The position numbers and the translations under genes are program-made. This document shows, one piece after another, positions 12,512 to 19,285 of a stretch of DNA of 19,369 bases. The notes below the pieces were generated by a model, which saw only the letters and a program-made list of their open reading frames with translations, ran no database searches and was not told the origin of the DNA. The DNA is from an uncultured Prevotellaceae bacterium. GTDB lineage: Bacteria > Bacteroidota > Bacteroidia > Bacteroidales > Muribaculaceae. Where the stretch lies: contig CALDIG010000007.1 in NCBI GenBank assembly GCA_937904375.1, forward strand, positions 1 to 19,369, given 5' to 3'. Numbering within the stretch: position 1 is the stretch's first letter; each line of letters opens with the position of its first letter.

Positions 12512-13211
12512 ATCTTATCACTGGCCATTTGAAAGCTTTTAATTTTTTCTCCAGTGCTTTTTCTAGGCCGTTGACGTATTTATTAACAAGTGAATGGAAT
12601 TGTGGGGAGTGGTTCATGTGGGTGAGGTGGGCGAGTTCGTGGCAGATAATGTATTCAATAAGGTCTTTGGGCAGGAACACAAGGTTTGCCGAGAGCTGGA
12701 TGACGCGCTTGGGAGTGCAGTGTCCTAGTTTGCGCAGCCCGCGCCCTATCTCAAACCGTTCGGGAGCCACGCCCAGCCGCGCCGTTACGCTTTGTGCCAG
12801 TGGCAGCAGCCTTGCGGCTTCGTTATGAGCCACAGTTTTCAGAGCTCTCGACATCCATTCCTTACTGTTGTGGGTGGTGAGATCAATGCCACGTGGCGCA
12901 CTGGCAGTCACCACATTATCGCTCTTGCTGAAAATTATCTTGTCGTGATACTTGGTCTGCTCGCCAATCACGATTTTGAAACCGTAGCATTCAATCATCT
13001 GTCCTATATGATATGAGACATCATCCACAGTCCTCGATAGTCGCAGCTTAGGACGCAGGTCATTGAGTGCCTGTTTCAGATTTGCCATTGAGGTGCCAGG
13101 AGGCACGTTCATATAGAGGCTGCCTCCCTTCCATCGCATGGTGATGTTGCGCATGTTGGTGCGTACTGTGATGAATATCTTTCCAAATTCTTTATCGTCG
13201 ATGTAATACAT
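12510..13211 (-). CDS. YgjP-like/DUF45 zinc metallopeptidase
   Basis: A 233-residue protein with the YgjP/DUF45 (M48-like) signature: CHELAHLTHMNHSPQFH, giving zinc ligands H191 and H195, catalytic E192, and third ligand H201. The N-terminal half is the family's beta-rich region (MRWKGGSLYMNVPPG). It is probably a cytoplasmic zinc hydrolase of undefined substrate; in several bacteria members lie beside type I restriction genes, but none is visible here. The start ATG at 13211 is 10 bases after a 23-bp leader sequence that is repeated exactly in front of cdd. Length is normal. Confidence 0.88.
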   Translation of the reverse strand: MYYIDDKEFGKIFITVRTNMRNITMRWKGGSLYMNVPPGTSMANLKQALNDLRPKLRLSRTVDDVSYHIGQMIECYGFKIVIGEQTKYHDKIIFSKSDNVVTASAPRGIDLTTHNSKEWMSRALKTVAHNEAARLLPLAQSVTARLGVAPERFEIGRGLRKLGHCTPKRVIQLSANLVFLPKDLIEYIICHELAHLTHMNHSPQFHSLVNKYVNGLEKALEKKLKAFKWPVIR

Positions 13212-13221
13212 TTGCTAAATG

Positions 13222-13244
13222 TAAAGTGGGTTCTATAAATTAAT
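13222..13244. repeat. 23-bp repeat shared with the cdd leader
   Basis: This 23-bp sequence (core GTGGGTTCTATAAATTAA) is identical to 14898-14920. In both places it lies on the 5' side of a minus-strand gene, 10 and 5 bases from the start codon. Here it runs into a 16-bp perfect palindrome centred on AATT (13235-13250), as if two terminal repeats had been brought together. Confidence 0.9.
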
Positions 13245-13277
13245 TTATATGGATTTTGAATATATGTCGAGCAGGTT

Positions 13278-13316
13278 AATTCTTTTTGAAAAGAATTCAG
13301 ATTTTTCTGAAAAATC
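13278..13316. other. Two consecutive hairpins in the 13212-13418 gap
   Basis: AATTCTTTT/AAAAGAATT (13278-13297, 2-base loop) and GATTTTTC/GAAAAATC (13300-13316, 1-base loop). They lie after the secreted-protein gene and before the YgjP-like gene on the minus strand, so they could end or attenuate transcription, although no clean T-tract follows. Elsewhere in the gap I see the 23-bp repeat and a tRNA T-arm-like hairpin at 13347-13363. Confidence 0.5.
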
Positions 13317-13418
13317 AGTTGTTTATCACTTTTGATACTCTTTCAGCAAGGTTCGACTCCTTGATTCCTATTCACCGCCCGCGATGCTCTTTCTCATAAT
13401 TTGATGTCACGATGTCTC

Positions 13419-14261
13419 TCACTTCATCGATTCTTCGTCATCGACAAGGAGAATTGTTGCGGTGTCGGCGTTGTAGGTGAAGTAGCAGTTGAAGGCTTTG
13501 CTATAGACAGAGAAGGTCTTCATGCCGTATAGGTCGTGGCCGTAGAGCAGGAAGGTGGCGATGTCGGTAGGGGTGATGTAGGGGTTGTCGTCGAGGTGGG
13601 AGTGGGTGCATTTGTGTATGTTGCCGTCTTTGCCGCTAAAGTCAATGGGAATGAAAGAGTTGTGATACTTGCGGCGCGCAAGGAGGTTGCCGGCGGCATC
13701 GAAATCAAAGCTGTAGTCGTTGCCAAAGGGGATGAGTTTCGACTTGTCGGTGCCTTGCAGCAGATATACCCGGGTGATGTCGGAGTTGATCTCCACCACG
13801 TCGGCGTTGAGATTTCCCGCCTCTGCCACATTGTAGATGCCGTCGAGGTCGCTAACTTTCTCGAGTAGCGTAATTTGCCGCTCGGCGCGCGCTATCTCTT
13901 TGGGGGTGAGGCCTCGCACGAGGTCAAACGGCTCGATTTCGCCGCTGTTGAGGTTGAGGCGGCACTCAAAGACGCATTTCATCTGGTCCACGTCAATCAT
14001 GATGCCACTCATGAGGGTGTCGTTAAGCTGTCCCACCACCGAGAGCGACGCGGTCTTTGAGGAGCACATCTGTTTGTAGGCATCGCTCATCACCCAGTTG
14101 AGCTTGTCGTGCAGGTAGAGGGTGTTGCCCTCGTCAATGACGCTGTCGTTCACTGCGTCAATTATATGCATTGCTGGCCGCTGGGCAAGCGACAAGCAAG
14201 AAAAGACAACTGTGAGGACAGATGTCACAACATACCGCAAAGTAGGATTTAGGGAATTCAT
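13419..14261 (-). CDS. Secreted protein of unknown function
   Basis: Start chosen at the ATG at 14261, which gives signal peptide MNSLNPTLRYVVTSVLTVVF then SCLSLAQ; an upstream ATG at 14297 would put 12 extra residues before it. The mature protein (about 253 residues) begins RPAMHIIDAV. It has repeated acidic stretches and a His/Asp-rich segment (KCTHSHLDDNPYITPTD) and ends DDEESMK. I recognise no domain; the family is unknown to me. Codon composition resembles the housekeeping genes, so it is probably a resident exported protein. It is downstream of cdd on the same strand, separated by 163 bases largely filled with heptamers and octamers. Confidence 0.75.
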   Translation of the reverse strand: MNSLNPTLRYVVTSVLTVVFSCLSLAQRPAMHIIDAVNDSVIDEGNTLYLHDKLNWVMSDAYKQMCSSKTASLSVVGQLNDTLMSGIMIDVDQMKCVFECRLNLNSGEIEPFDLVRGLTPKEIARAERQITLLEKVSDLDGIYNVAEAGNLNADVVEINSDITRVYLLQGTDKSKLIPFGNDYSFDFDAAGNLLARRKYHNSFIPIDFSGKDGNIHKCTHSHLDDNPYITPTDIATFLLYGHDLYGMKTFSVYSKAFNCYFTYNADTATILLVDDEESMK

Positions 14262-14311
14262 AATACACAAAAGCTGACAGGGCAAGTATATAGTCAAACG
14301 ATTAGAAACTG

Positions 14312-14413
14312 CTAATCAGAAATCAGAGACGAGACATCAGAAGCGAGTCTGACATCTGAAATCTGAGGTCTGAAATCTGAATTGCCTTGTCAGCTCGTCA
14401 ACTTGTCAGCTTG
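14312..14413. repeat. Heptamer and octamer blocks between cdd and the secreted-protein gene
   Basis: Ten 7-base units (14312-14381) share ATCA/CTGA-like cores; the last four fit RTCTGAR. Three octamers follow at 14390-14413 (TCARCTYG). Both periods therefore occur side by side in one gap. Confidence 0.82.
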
Positions 14414-14424
14414 TTTGCTTATAT

Positions 14425-14892
14425 CTAGAACTCAGTGAATGCCAGAGGCAAAAAATCTTTGATGCTATCTACCTTATAGATTTTCTCTTTTCCCACAAGA
14501 AGGACCTCGATGGGCTGGTTGGCATGGGTCTCAAACTCCAGCAACGCTTGGCGGCACACGCCGCAGGGCGCGGTGGGCGACTCCACAAAGTCGCCATGAG
14601 AGAACGAGGCGATGGCAAGTTTCTTGATGGGCACGCCGGGATAGTTGGCTCCGGCGTTATAGCAAGCGCTGCGCTCTCCACAGATTCCGGCAAAAGCGGC
14701 GTTTTCCTGGTTGGCACCCTTGATGGTCACGCCATTATTGAGCAGCAGAGCAGCTCCCACATGGAAGTTGCTATAGGGAGCGTAGCTCGCCTGGGTGGCC
14801 TCTTTGGCAAGATTAACTAAATTTTTATCCTCTTCACTTAGCTCGTTGTAAGAGTAAATTTGTATCTTTGTGACAAAATTCTTTTCGGTCAT
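14425..14892 (-). CDS. cdd: Cytidine deaminase
   Basis: Zinc-dependent deaminase converting (deoxy)cytidine to (deoxy)uridine in pyrimidine salvage. The tetrameric-type signature is intact: FHVGAALLL (43-51), zinc ligand C71 and proton-shuttling E73 in CGERSACYNAG, and PCGVCRQ with C110 and C113. The usual CAE triad here reads CGE. At 155 residues it has a short N-terminal extension over the approximately 130-residue enzymes. The start is the ATG at 14892; an open frame extends to 14988 but runs into the palindromic element, so the longer version is not credible. With DeoC it supports deoxynucleoside catabolism. Confidence 0.95.
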   Translation of the reverse strand: MTEKNFVTKIQIYSYNELSEEDKNLVNLAKEATQASYAPYSNFHVGAALLLNNGVTIKGANQENAAFAGICGERSACYNAGANYPGVPIKKLAIASFSHGDFVESPTAPCGVCRQALLEFETHANQPIEVLLVGKEKIYKVDSIKDFLPLAFTEF

Positions 14893-14896
14893 GATG

Positions 14897-15080
14897 TTAA
14901 AGTGGGTTCTATAAATTAATAAAATGTGAAGATGGGTTCTTGGCTGATTTTGTTTTTTATAGGCACCTACTGCGTTAAAGTCTTGCACCGTAGCCCGCTA
15001 CGATGCTTCACCTTTAACTTCGCATCTGCACTATAAAAATTCAAAATCATCTCAAGTTAATTTATGGTACCCACCTTTAA
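14897..15080. mobile_element. 184-bp nested palindrome, MITE-like
   Basis: Terminal inverted repeats lie at 14897-14919 and 15057-15080 (21 of 24 aligned positions identical, one gap). Inside are a second arm pair (14939-14962 and 15031-15056), then GTTAAAG (14974-14980) with CTTTAAC (15012-15018), then a central hairpin CGTAGC/GCTACG (14989-15002). The left side has 19 extra bases. The outer repeat also occurs alone at 13222-13244. No ORF is inside. This fits a non-autonomous inverted-repeat element or a conserved cruciform-forming regulatory element; no clear target-site duplication is visible. Confidence 0.6.
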
Positions 15081-16026
15081 GATTTATATTAGGAACGGCA
15101 AATTTATTGATAATTTTTTAAATATCAATAAAAAAATAGGTTTTTGCCTCATTTTTTTCCTCTTTTTTTGTCAAAACGGGCATTCTGTGACCCGAGATGA
15201 GGTGTATCGCTACATCGACACCTATAAAAACGCCGCCCTCATTGAGCAGCGTGAACATGGTATTCCGGCGAGCATCACACTGGCGCAGGGACTGCTCGAG
15301 AGTGGTGCCGGCACCAGCAAACTCGCCCGCGAGGGCAACAACCACTTTGGCATCAAGTGCCACCGCTCGTGGCGTGGCGACAGCGTGTTCTCGGGCAAGA
15401 CGTGTTACCGCAAGTATCGCTCGGCTCACGATTCCTACACCGACCACTCCAAATTCTTGAAAGCCAAGCGCTATGAGTCGCTGTTCACCCTTGATATTAC
15501 CGACTACCGAGGCTGGGCTCACGGCTTGAAACGCTGCGGCTATGCCACCGACCCGCTCTATGCCGAGAAGCTCATCAATATGATTGAGACCTACGGGCTC
15601 GACAAGTTTACGGGTGAAAAGCCTAACTGTGAGGAAGAGAAGCCCGTTCGCCCCAAGCGTGACCGTCCGCTGCTGCGCCATCCCACCAAGCGTCGCCACG
15701 ACCTCAACTACATCATGGCAGTGCTGGGCGACACCTATCAGGACATTGCCGACGAGTATAATATGAAACTCGACAAGTTGCTCGACTACAACGATTTGCC
15801 TAAAGGCAGCAAGCAGCCCGAGGTGGGCGACATCATCTATGTGAACCGCAAGCACAGCGAGGCGCAAGGCGTGCATGAGATATATCGCGTTCCCGACGAC
15901 GGCGAGTCGCTGTGGCATGTGTCACAGATGTTCGGCATCCGCCTGAAAGACCTGGCTAAAATCAACAACCTCCCCCCCGACGCCGTCCTCCACAAAGGCG
16001 ACCTGATAAAGCTGAAGAAAGAATAG
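15064..16026 (+). CDS. Exported glucosaminidase (GH73-like) with LysM domains
   Basis: A wall hydrolase predicted to cleave the N-acetylglucosaminyl bond of peptidoglycan glycan strands. Residues 24-36 are a hydrophobic export segment (IGFCLIFFLFF). Residues 45-185 are the glucosaminidase domain: ASITLAQGLLESGAG with probable catalytic E79, GNNHFGIKCH, CYRKYRSAHDSYTDHSKFL. A basic linker follows, then two LysM-like modules (about 215-261 and 270-318) for peptidoglycan binding. The start is unusual: the only in-frame ATG (15064) lies in the terminal inverted repeat of the palindromic element and puts 23 residues before the hydrophobic segment. A natural-looking start would be at NKKIG, but the codon before it is ATC. 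A TATCTTTG -7 box on the plus strand at 14863-14870, inside cdd, could drive it. Confidence 0.92.
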   Translation: MVPTFKIYIRNGKFIDNFLNINKKIGFCLIFFLFFCQNGHSVTRDEVYRYIDTYKNAALIEQREHGIPASITLAQGLLESGAGTSKLAREGNNHFGIKCHRSWRGDSVFSGKTCYRKYRSAHDSYTDHSKFLKAKRYESLFTLDITDYRGWAHGLKRCGYATDPLYAEKLINMIETYGLDKFTGEKPNCEEEKPVRPKRDRPLLRHPTKRRHDLNYIMAVLGDTYQDIADEYNMKLDKLLDYNDLPKGSKQPEVGDIIYVNRKHSEAQGVHEIYRVPDDGESLWHVSQMFGIRLKDLAKINNLPPDAVLHKGDLIKLKKE

Positions 16027-16038
16027 CCACAAAGAAAC

Positions 16039-16068
16039 CACTAATTTTCACTGATTGACACTAAGAAT
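16039..16068. repeat. Three decamers (CACTNANNNN)
   Basis: Three 10-base units beginning CACT occupy the first part of the gap after the glucosaminidase gene. A CACAAAGAAAC unit precedes them. It is a longer-period version of the filler repeats elsewhere in the window. Confidence 0.5.
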
Positions 16069-16082
16069 CAAACAAACTCAAC

Positions 16083-16214
16083 AAAGAGGGCAACGTGGTG
16101 ATTATTGAGTACACCATCACTGCCCGCGCTCAGAAGACCGTGACGCGCGATGGCGTGATCAGTATCATCGTCATTGGCAATGGCGGCAAGGCGAAGTTTT
16201 ATGCAGTAATCTGA
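16083..16214 (+). pseudogene. Fragment homologous to the SGNH hydrolase gene downstream
   Basis: An open stretch of 43 codons with no ATG start reads KEGNVVIIEYTITARAQKTV then TRDGVISIIVIGNGGKAKFY and ends at TGA (16212-16214). It aligns with residues 95-137 of the SGNH protein at 17290 (SKGNVATLED..., TAHAERTVARDGVTSII, SNGG...AAFY). In the best 50 bases DNA identity is about 82% (41 of 50 by eye). It is therefore a partial duplicate or remnant of a paralogue, now detached from any start, SGNH active site or signal sequence. The HigBA-like pair lies between fragment and full gene. Confidence 0.75.
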
Positions 16215-16217
16215 GCT

Positions 16218-16490
16218 CTATACCGTAAACAGATTCACTCCTAGTGCCACCGAGATTTTGGCGAGCGTGGCGAGCGTGAAGTTGTGCGTGCCGCTCAACC
16301 AGCGCGACACTTCGGCTTGAGTGTGGCCTATCATATGGGCAAATTCCTTTTGATTCATGCCCCTTTCTTTAAGGGTTGCGTCCAATTTGTCGGCTATAGC
16401 AAATGACATGTCAAGCTGCTTTTTTAACTCGGGGGGAGTATCAGCAACTATTTGGTCAAACAATTTTGCAGCCGTTGTTGCCTGTTTCAT
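16218..16490 (-). CDS. XRE-family HTH antitoxin (HigA-like)
   Basis: A 90-residue protein whose C-terminal half is a helix-turn-helix: ERGMNQKEFAHMIGHTQAEV then SRWLSGTHNFTLATLAKIS, with the Q..FA..IG...AEVSRWLSG pattern of the XRE/Cro family. The N-terminal 35 residues are helical and may contact the toxin. Its ATG overlaps the stop of the upstream gene by four bases (ATGA), so the two are translationally coupled in toxin-first order, as in HigBA. Expected role: neutralise the toxin and repress the shared promoter. Its stop lies three bases from the end of the SGNH fragment. Confidence 0.87.
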   Translation of the reverse strand: MKQATTAAKLFDQIVADTPPELKKQLDMSFAIADKLDATLKERGMNQKEFAHMIGHTQAEVSRWLSGTHNFTLATLAKISVALGVNLFTV

Positions 16491-16966
16491 ATGTCAAACG
16501 TTTTTTCGTCAGCACCAACAATATTTGCCTTCTCAATCACAACTGAACCACTGGCGATTTCTTGCTTAAGCAGTTCATCGAGCTTTTGAAGGCTAATCAC
16601 ATAGCCGTTAAGTTCGGCACTCTCCTCGTAGGTTTTAGTATTCTTCTCGCCACCATTGCCGACAATCAGAACACTATCGGACATTCGCAGGCAATATAAG
16701 CGTAGTGAAGTTCGGAACGTTGGCAAAGCTACAACATTGTCACTCATCTTACCCTCGTAACGGAAGTAACGCTCTAATGCCGCGCCATTCTCAAGCATAC
16801 GGTTAATTGTGTTGAGAATAACCTGGAGATCAGTTTGTCTCTTAGCATCATCCTTGAATTTGCTTGCGAATTTTTCAAATTCGGTAACGCTATTACCCTC
16901 AAAGCGAATTGTGAAAAGTCCAATTTCTTCAGTCTGTTTAATGGTTTCAATTCTTGCTTGTGCCAT
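16487..16966 (-). CDS. Probable HigB/RelE-like toxin
   Basis: A 159-residue protein. The segment FRYEGKMSDNVVALP then LRLYCLRMSDSVLIVGNGGEKNTKTYEES resembles the core of RelE/HigB (Gp49-like) ribonuclease toxins, in which strands LR.Y and ..IL..G..KK surround the active site. It is longer than typical HigB (about 90-120), with a helical N-terminal part (residues 25-65). The assignment rests on this weak pattern plus coupling to an XRE antitoxin, so toxin activity is inferred. Target would be ribosome-bound mRNA if the fold is right. Confidence 0.7.
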   Translation of the reverse strand: MAQARIETIKQTEEIGLFTIRFEGNSVTEFEKFASKFKDDAKRQTDLQVILNTINRMLENGAALERYFRYEGKMSDNVVALPTFRTSLRLYCLRMSDSVLIVGNGGEKNTKTYEESAELNGYVISLQKLDELLKQEIASGSVVIEKANIVGADEKTFDI

Positions 16967-16986
16967 AATCTTTAGTTTTTACGTTG

Positions 16987-16994
16987 CAAAGATA
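16987..16994 (-). promoter_or_regulatory. -7 box of the HigBA-like operon
   Basis: Minus strand TATCTTTG, full match to TAnnTTTG, about 20 bases before the toxin start at 16966. No clear -33 element is seen in the A/T-rich sequence beyond. Confidence 0.55.
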
Positions 16995-17094
16995 ATCAAA
17001 TATTTTAAATAAATTACTTTTTAAGGTAATTTTTTCTTTATAGTTCAAAATCTTTATTGAGAGTATTTGCTTTCTTCGGTACAAATTAGCGTCT

Positions 17095-17102
17095 TATCTT
17101 TG
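17095..17102 (+). promoter_or_regulatory. Upstream -7 box in the SGNH intergenic region
   Basis: TATCTTTG, with TTTC (17071-17074) 20 bases before it. It may give a longer SGNH transcript with a leader of about 180 nt. The 16967-17289 gap otherwise holds AT-rich sequence and an A9T8 tract (17210-17226) that should be strongly bent. Confidence 0.45.
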
Positions 17103-17262
17103 TAATCGCTAATCAAGATTATATATTATTATGATTTCGCAAAAAGGGTAGAAAAAACTGAAAACTAAAAACTATTGGATAAATTAGGGGCGTTGAGGCA
17201 TAAAAAATGAAAAAAAAATTTTTTTTAATTTTGTTCTGCTCTCAACTTGCACTAATTTTTCC

Positions 17263-17270
17263 TACCTTTG
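17263..17270 (+). promoter_or_regulatory. -7 box immediately before the SGNH gene
   Basis: TACCTTTG fits TAnnTTTG and lies 19 bases before the ATG at 17290, giving a leader of only about 13 nt. The -33 region has no TTTG at ideal spacing; the A9T8 tract upstream may help. Confidence 0.6.
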
Positions 17271-17289
17271 CACGTTTTTTTAGAGTGAG

Positions 17290-18750
17290 ATGGAGAAAAA
17301 CTATCTGAGCGGAGTGGTGTGGATAGTGCTTGCCTCGATGGCAGCACTGTTGTGCATGTTCTGGCTGCCAGGCATTTGCGTTGGCGACTGGAAGATGCGC
17401 AAGGTTGATGTGCTCGCCGACCTGCGGAGCGACTCGGCGCTGTGCCAGCTCGCCGCCAGCGACTCACTGGTGGCGCAGATGGTAAATGGCGACTACCATC
17501 TTGCCGAGATTGTTGACAACGTCAAATCCAAGACTCCTGTCCTTGAAGGTTCGCGCCTTACTCACGACAGCAAGGGAAATGTGGCAACTCTGGAAGACTC
17601 CATCCTCACGGCACATGCCGAGAGGACGGTGGCGCGCGACGGCGTGACGAGCATCATTGACATGAGCAATGGCGGCAACGGAGGCATGGCAGCGTTCTAT
17701 CATGCCCTTGACCAGTCAGGGAGCCGGCCAGTGCGCATTGCCGTGCTTGGTGACTCGTTTATTGAGGGCGACATTCTTACCTCCATGCTTCGAGAGTTGT
17801 TGCAGCAGCGCTTTGGCGGCTCGGGAGCCGGCTATCTGCCTATGACCTCTATTACTGCCAATGTGCGCAGCACGGCGAAGCAAACTTTCAATGGCTGGAG
17901 TCAGCACAAGGCGGTTGACAAGAGCGGCTACTCCGACACCTACAATAACCTCACTGGTAACTATTTCACTGCCAGCCAGGGGGCATGGGTAAATCTTGTG
18001 GGGCGAGGCGGCAGCTATCCTCATGCCGGGTCGTGCACAAGTTCCTCGTTCTACTTCTTTGGCAACACAGGAGATGGATATGCCACCGCCGTGGTCAACG
18101 GCACCGACACCACCCATTTCTCCCTGAGTACCGGCACCATGATAGGTCATGCCAAGGTGACGGGCGACATACGCTCGGTGCGCTGGAGTGTCACCGCCCC
18201 CGGGAATATGGTGTTCCTTGGGGCGTCGATGGATAGCGAGACAGGGATCTTGGTTGATAACCTTGCCATGCGATCGGCACGTGGTAGCCACTTAATCAAG
18301 ATTCAGCCGCAAGTGATGACTGCGTTTAACCATGCCAGGCACTACGACTTGGTGATCCTCATGTATGGTCTCAACGTGGCCGAAGCCAACAGGAGCATCT
18401 ATACCCCATATAGCAACTCCATCATTGCCGCTGTCAATAACATCAAGGCCAATATGCCTGGCACCAGCGTGCTGATTGTGGGATGCAGCGACCGAGAGGA
18501 GCGCTTCTCGGGAGGATGGCGCACTATGAAGGGCGTGCTGGGACTTATCCAGGCGCAAAAGCGCGCAGCTATAGAAACTGGCGTGGCGTTTTGGGATATG
18601 TATGCAGCAATGGGTGGCGAGGGCAGTATTGTTGAGATGGTGAAACACGGTGAGGCCAATAGTGACTATACTCACATCAACTCCCGTGGCGGTAACCGCA
18701 TAGCCCGATACCTCTTTGACGCATTGATGCTTGGATATGAGAACAGATAA
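17290..18750 (+). CDS. Membrane-anchored SGNH/GDSL hydrolase (O-acetyl transfer or esterase)
   Basis: A 486-residue protein. One N-terminal transmembrane helix (residues 8-29) anchors it facing the periplasm. SGNH blocks: I, VLGDSFIEGD with nucleophile S156; III, MYGLNVAE with N362; V, DYTHINSRGG with D459 and H462. The block II Gly is not certain; residues 180-340 form a beta-rich insert. Members paired with an MBOAT membrane acyltransferase transfer or remove acetyl groups on exopolysaccharide or peptidoglycan (as AlgJ/AlgI and PatB/PatA do), and an MBOAT gene starts 85 bases downstream. That partner is truncated here, so the pathway may be inactive in this strain. A fragment homologous to residues 95-137 lies at 16083. 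Confidence 0.88.
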   Translation: MEKNYLSGVVWIVLASMAALLCMFWLPGICVGDWKMRKVDVLADLRSDSALCQLAASDSLVAQMVNGDYHLAEIVDNVKSKTPVLEGSRLTHDSKGNVATLEDSILTAHAERTVARDGVTSIIDMSNGGNGGMAAFYHALDQSGSRPVRIAVLGDSFIEGDILTSMLRELLQQRFGGSGAGYLPMTSITANVRSTAKQTFNGWSQHKAVDKSGYSDTYNNLTGNYFTASQGAWVNLVGRGGSYPHAGSCTSSSFYFFGNTGDGYATAVVNGTDTTHFSLSTGTMIGHAKVTGDIRSVRWSVTAPGNMVFLGASMDSETGILVDNLAMRSARGSHLIKIQPQVMTAFNHARHYDLVILMYGLNVAEANRSIYTPYSNSIIAAVNNIKANMPGTSVLIVGCSDREERFSGGWRTMKGVLGLIQAQKRAAIETGVAFWDMYAAMGGEGSIVEMVKHGEANSDYTHINSRGGNRIARYLFDALMLGYENR

Positions 18751-18752
18751 CT

Positions 18753-18765
18753 GGCGCTTTGCGCC
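18753..18765. terminator. GC hairpin right after the SGNH stop
   Basis: GGCGC-TTT-GCGCC, a 5-bp stem beginning two bases after the stop. No T-tract follows; heptamers do. It may stabilise the 3' end or only weakly reduce read-through into the MBOAT gene. Confidence 0.35.
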
Positions 18766-18835
18766 GTGAATGGTGAATTGAGGAACGAGGAACGGTCACC
18801 TTTCACTTTCCACCTTACACTTAACTAACATAATA
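18766..18835 (+). repeat. Ten heptamers running to the MBOAT start
   Basis: The 70 bases between the SGNH hairpin and the MBOAT ATG divide exactly into ten 7-base units: two GTGAAT-type, two GAGGAAC, then four of YNNCAC(C/T) type (TTTCACT, TTCCACC, TTACACT and a first GGTCACC), then two AT-rich units flush with the ATG. The unit type changes along the block but the register does not. Confidence 0.78.
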
Positions 18836-19285
18836 ATGCATGATATTTGGCAAAACATATTGACTTACTTGAAGATACAGTTCGGCACTCTCGACTGGGG
18901 GAAGCTGCTTCATGAGCTTGCCTACGATGCCGATTCACCGCTTATTTTCTCGAGCGGCATGTTCATGTTCATGTTTGTCATTTTCATCGTGATATATGCA
19001 TTGCTGCGCAACAAGTCGCTGCCACGCACCATTTTTGTGGTGGCGTTCAGCTACTATTTCTATTACAAGAGCAGCGGCTTCTATTTCTACCTGCTGCTGA
19101 TTGTCTCGCTCGTAGACTTCATGCTGGCCTATCTCATCTACAGGAACAACGTGAAGGCAGGCCTGCTGACGGAGGAACAGGTCCAGAAGCGGAAACTGCC
19201 AGTCAACAGGCTGTTGCTCGGGCTGAGCCTCGCCGTGGACCTGGGCATCCTCATCTACTTCAAATCCACCAACTTTTTCTACTAA
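18836..19285 (+). pseudogene. MBOAT O-acyltransferase, truncated N-terminal part
   Basis: The 149 codons visible encode only the start of a membrane-bound O-acyltransferase. Hydrophobic helices at about residues 42-59, 67-94 and 126-142, with FSYYFYYKSS and LIYFKSTNFF, match the N-terminal region of AlgI/DltB-type proteins (usually 450-500 residues). The catalytic His region is absent. A TAA follows NFFY, where intact homologues continue into the next helix. None of the three frames beyond it continues the protein, and composition turns abruptly AT-rich. This indicates an insertion or deletion at about 19280, not a point frameshift. Intact, it would move acyl groups across the inner membrane for the SGNH partner. 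Confidence 0.8.

Noticed and set aside
12310..12528. 72-codon minus-strand ORF spanning the 52-bp array
   Set aside because: It is composed of the palindromic repeats; the 52-base period changes frame each unit, and it overlaps the ATPase promoter and the end of the YgjP-like gene. The plus-strand frame ending at 12463 is rejected for the same reason.
13347..13363. tRNA gene
   Set aside because: Only the T-arm is present; no other arms or acceptor pairing found.
14893..14988. N-terminal extension of cytidine deaminase
   Set aside because: The extra codons are read from the palindromic element and add nothing conserved; MTEKNF at 14892 is the better start.
17207..17308. 33-residue ORF starting MKKKFFLILF with signal-peptide character
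   Set aside because: The KKKFFL start is a by-product of the A9T8 tract, the frame contains the SGNH -7 box, and it overlaps the SGNH start. Hydrophobicity alone is not enough.
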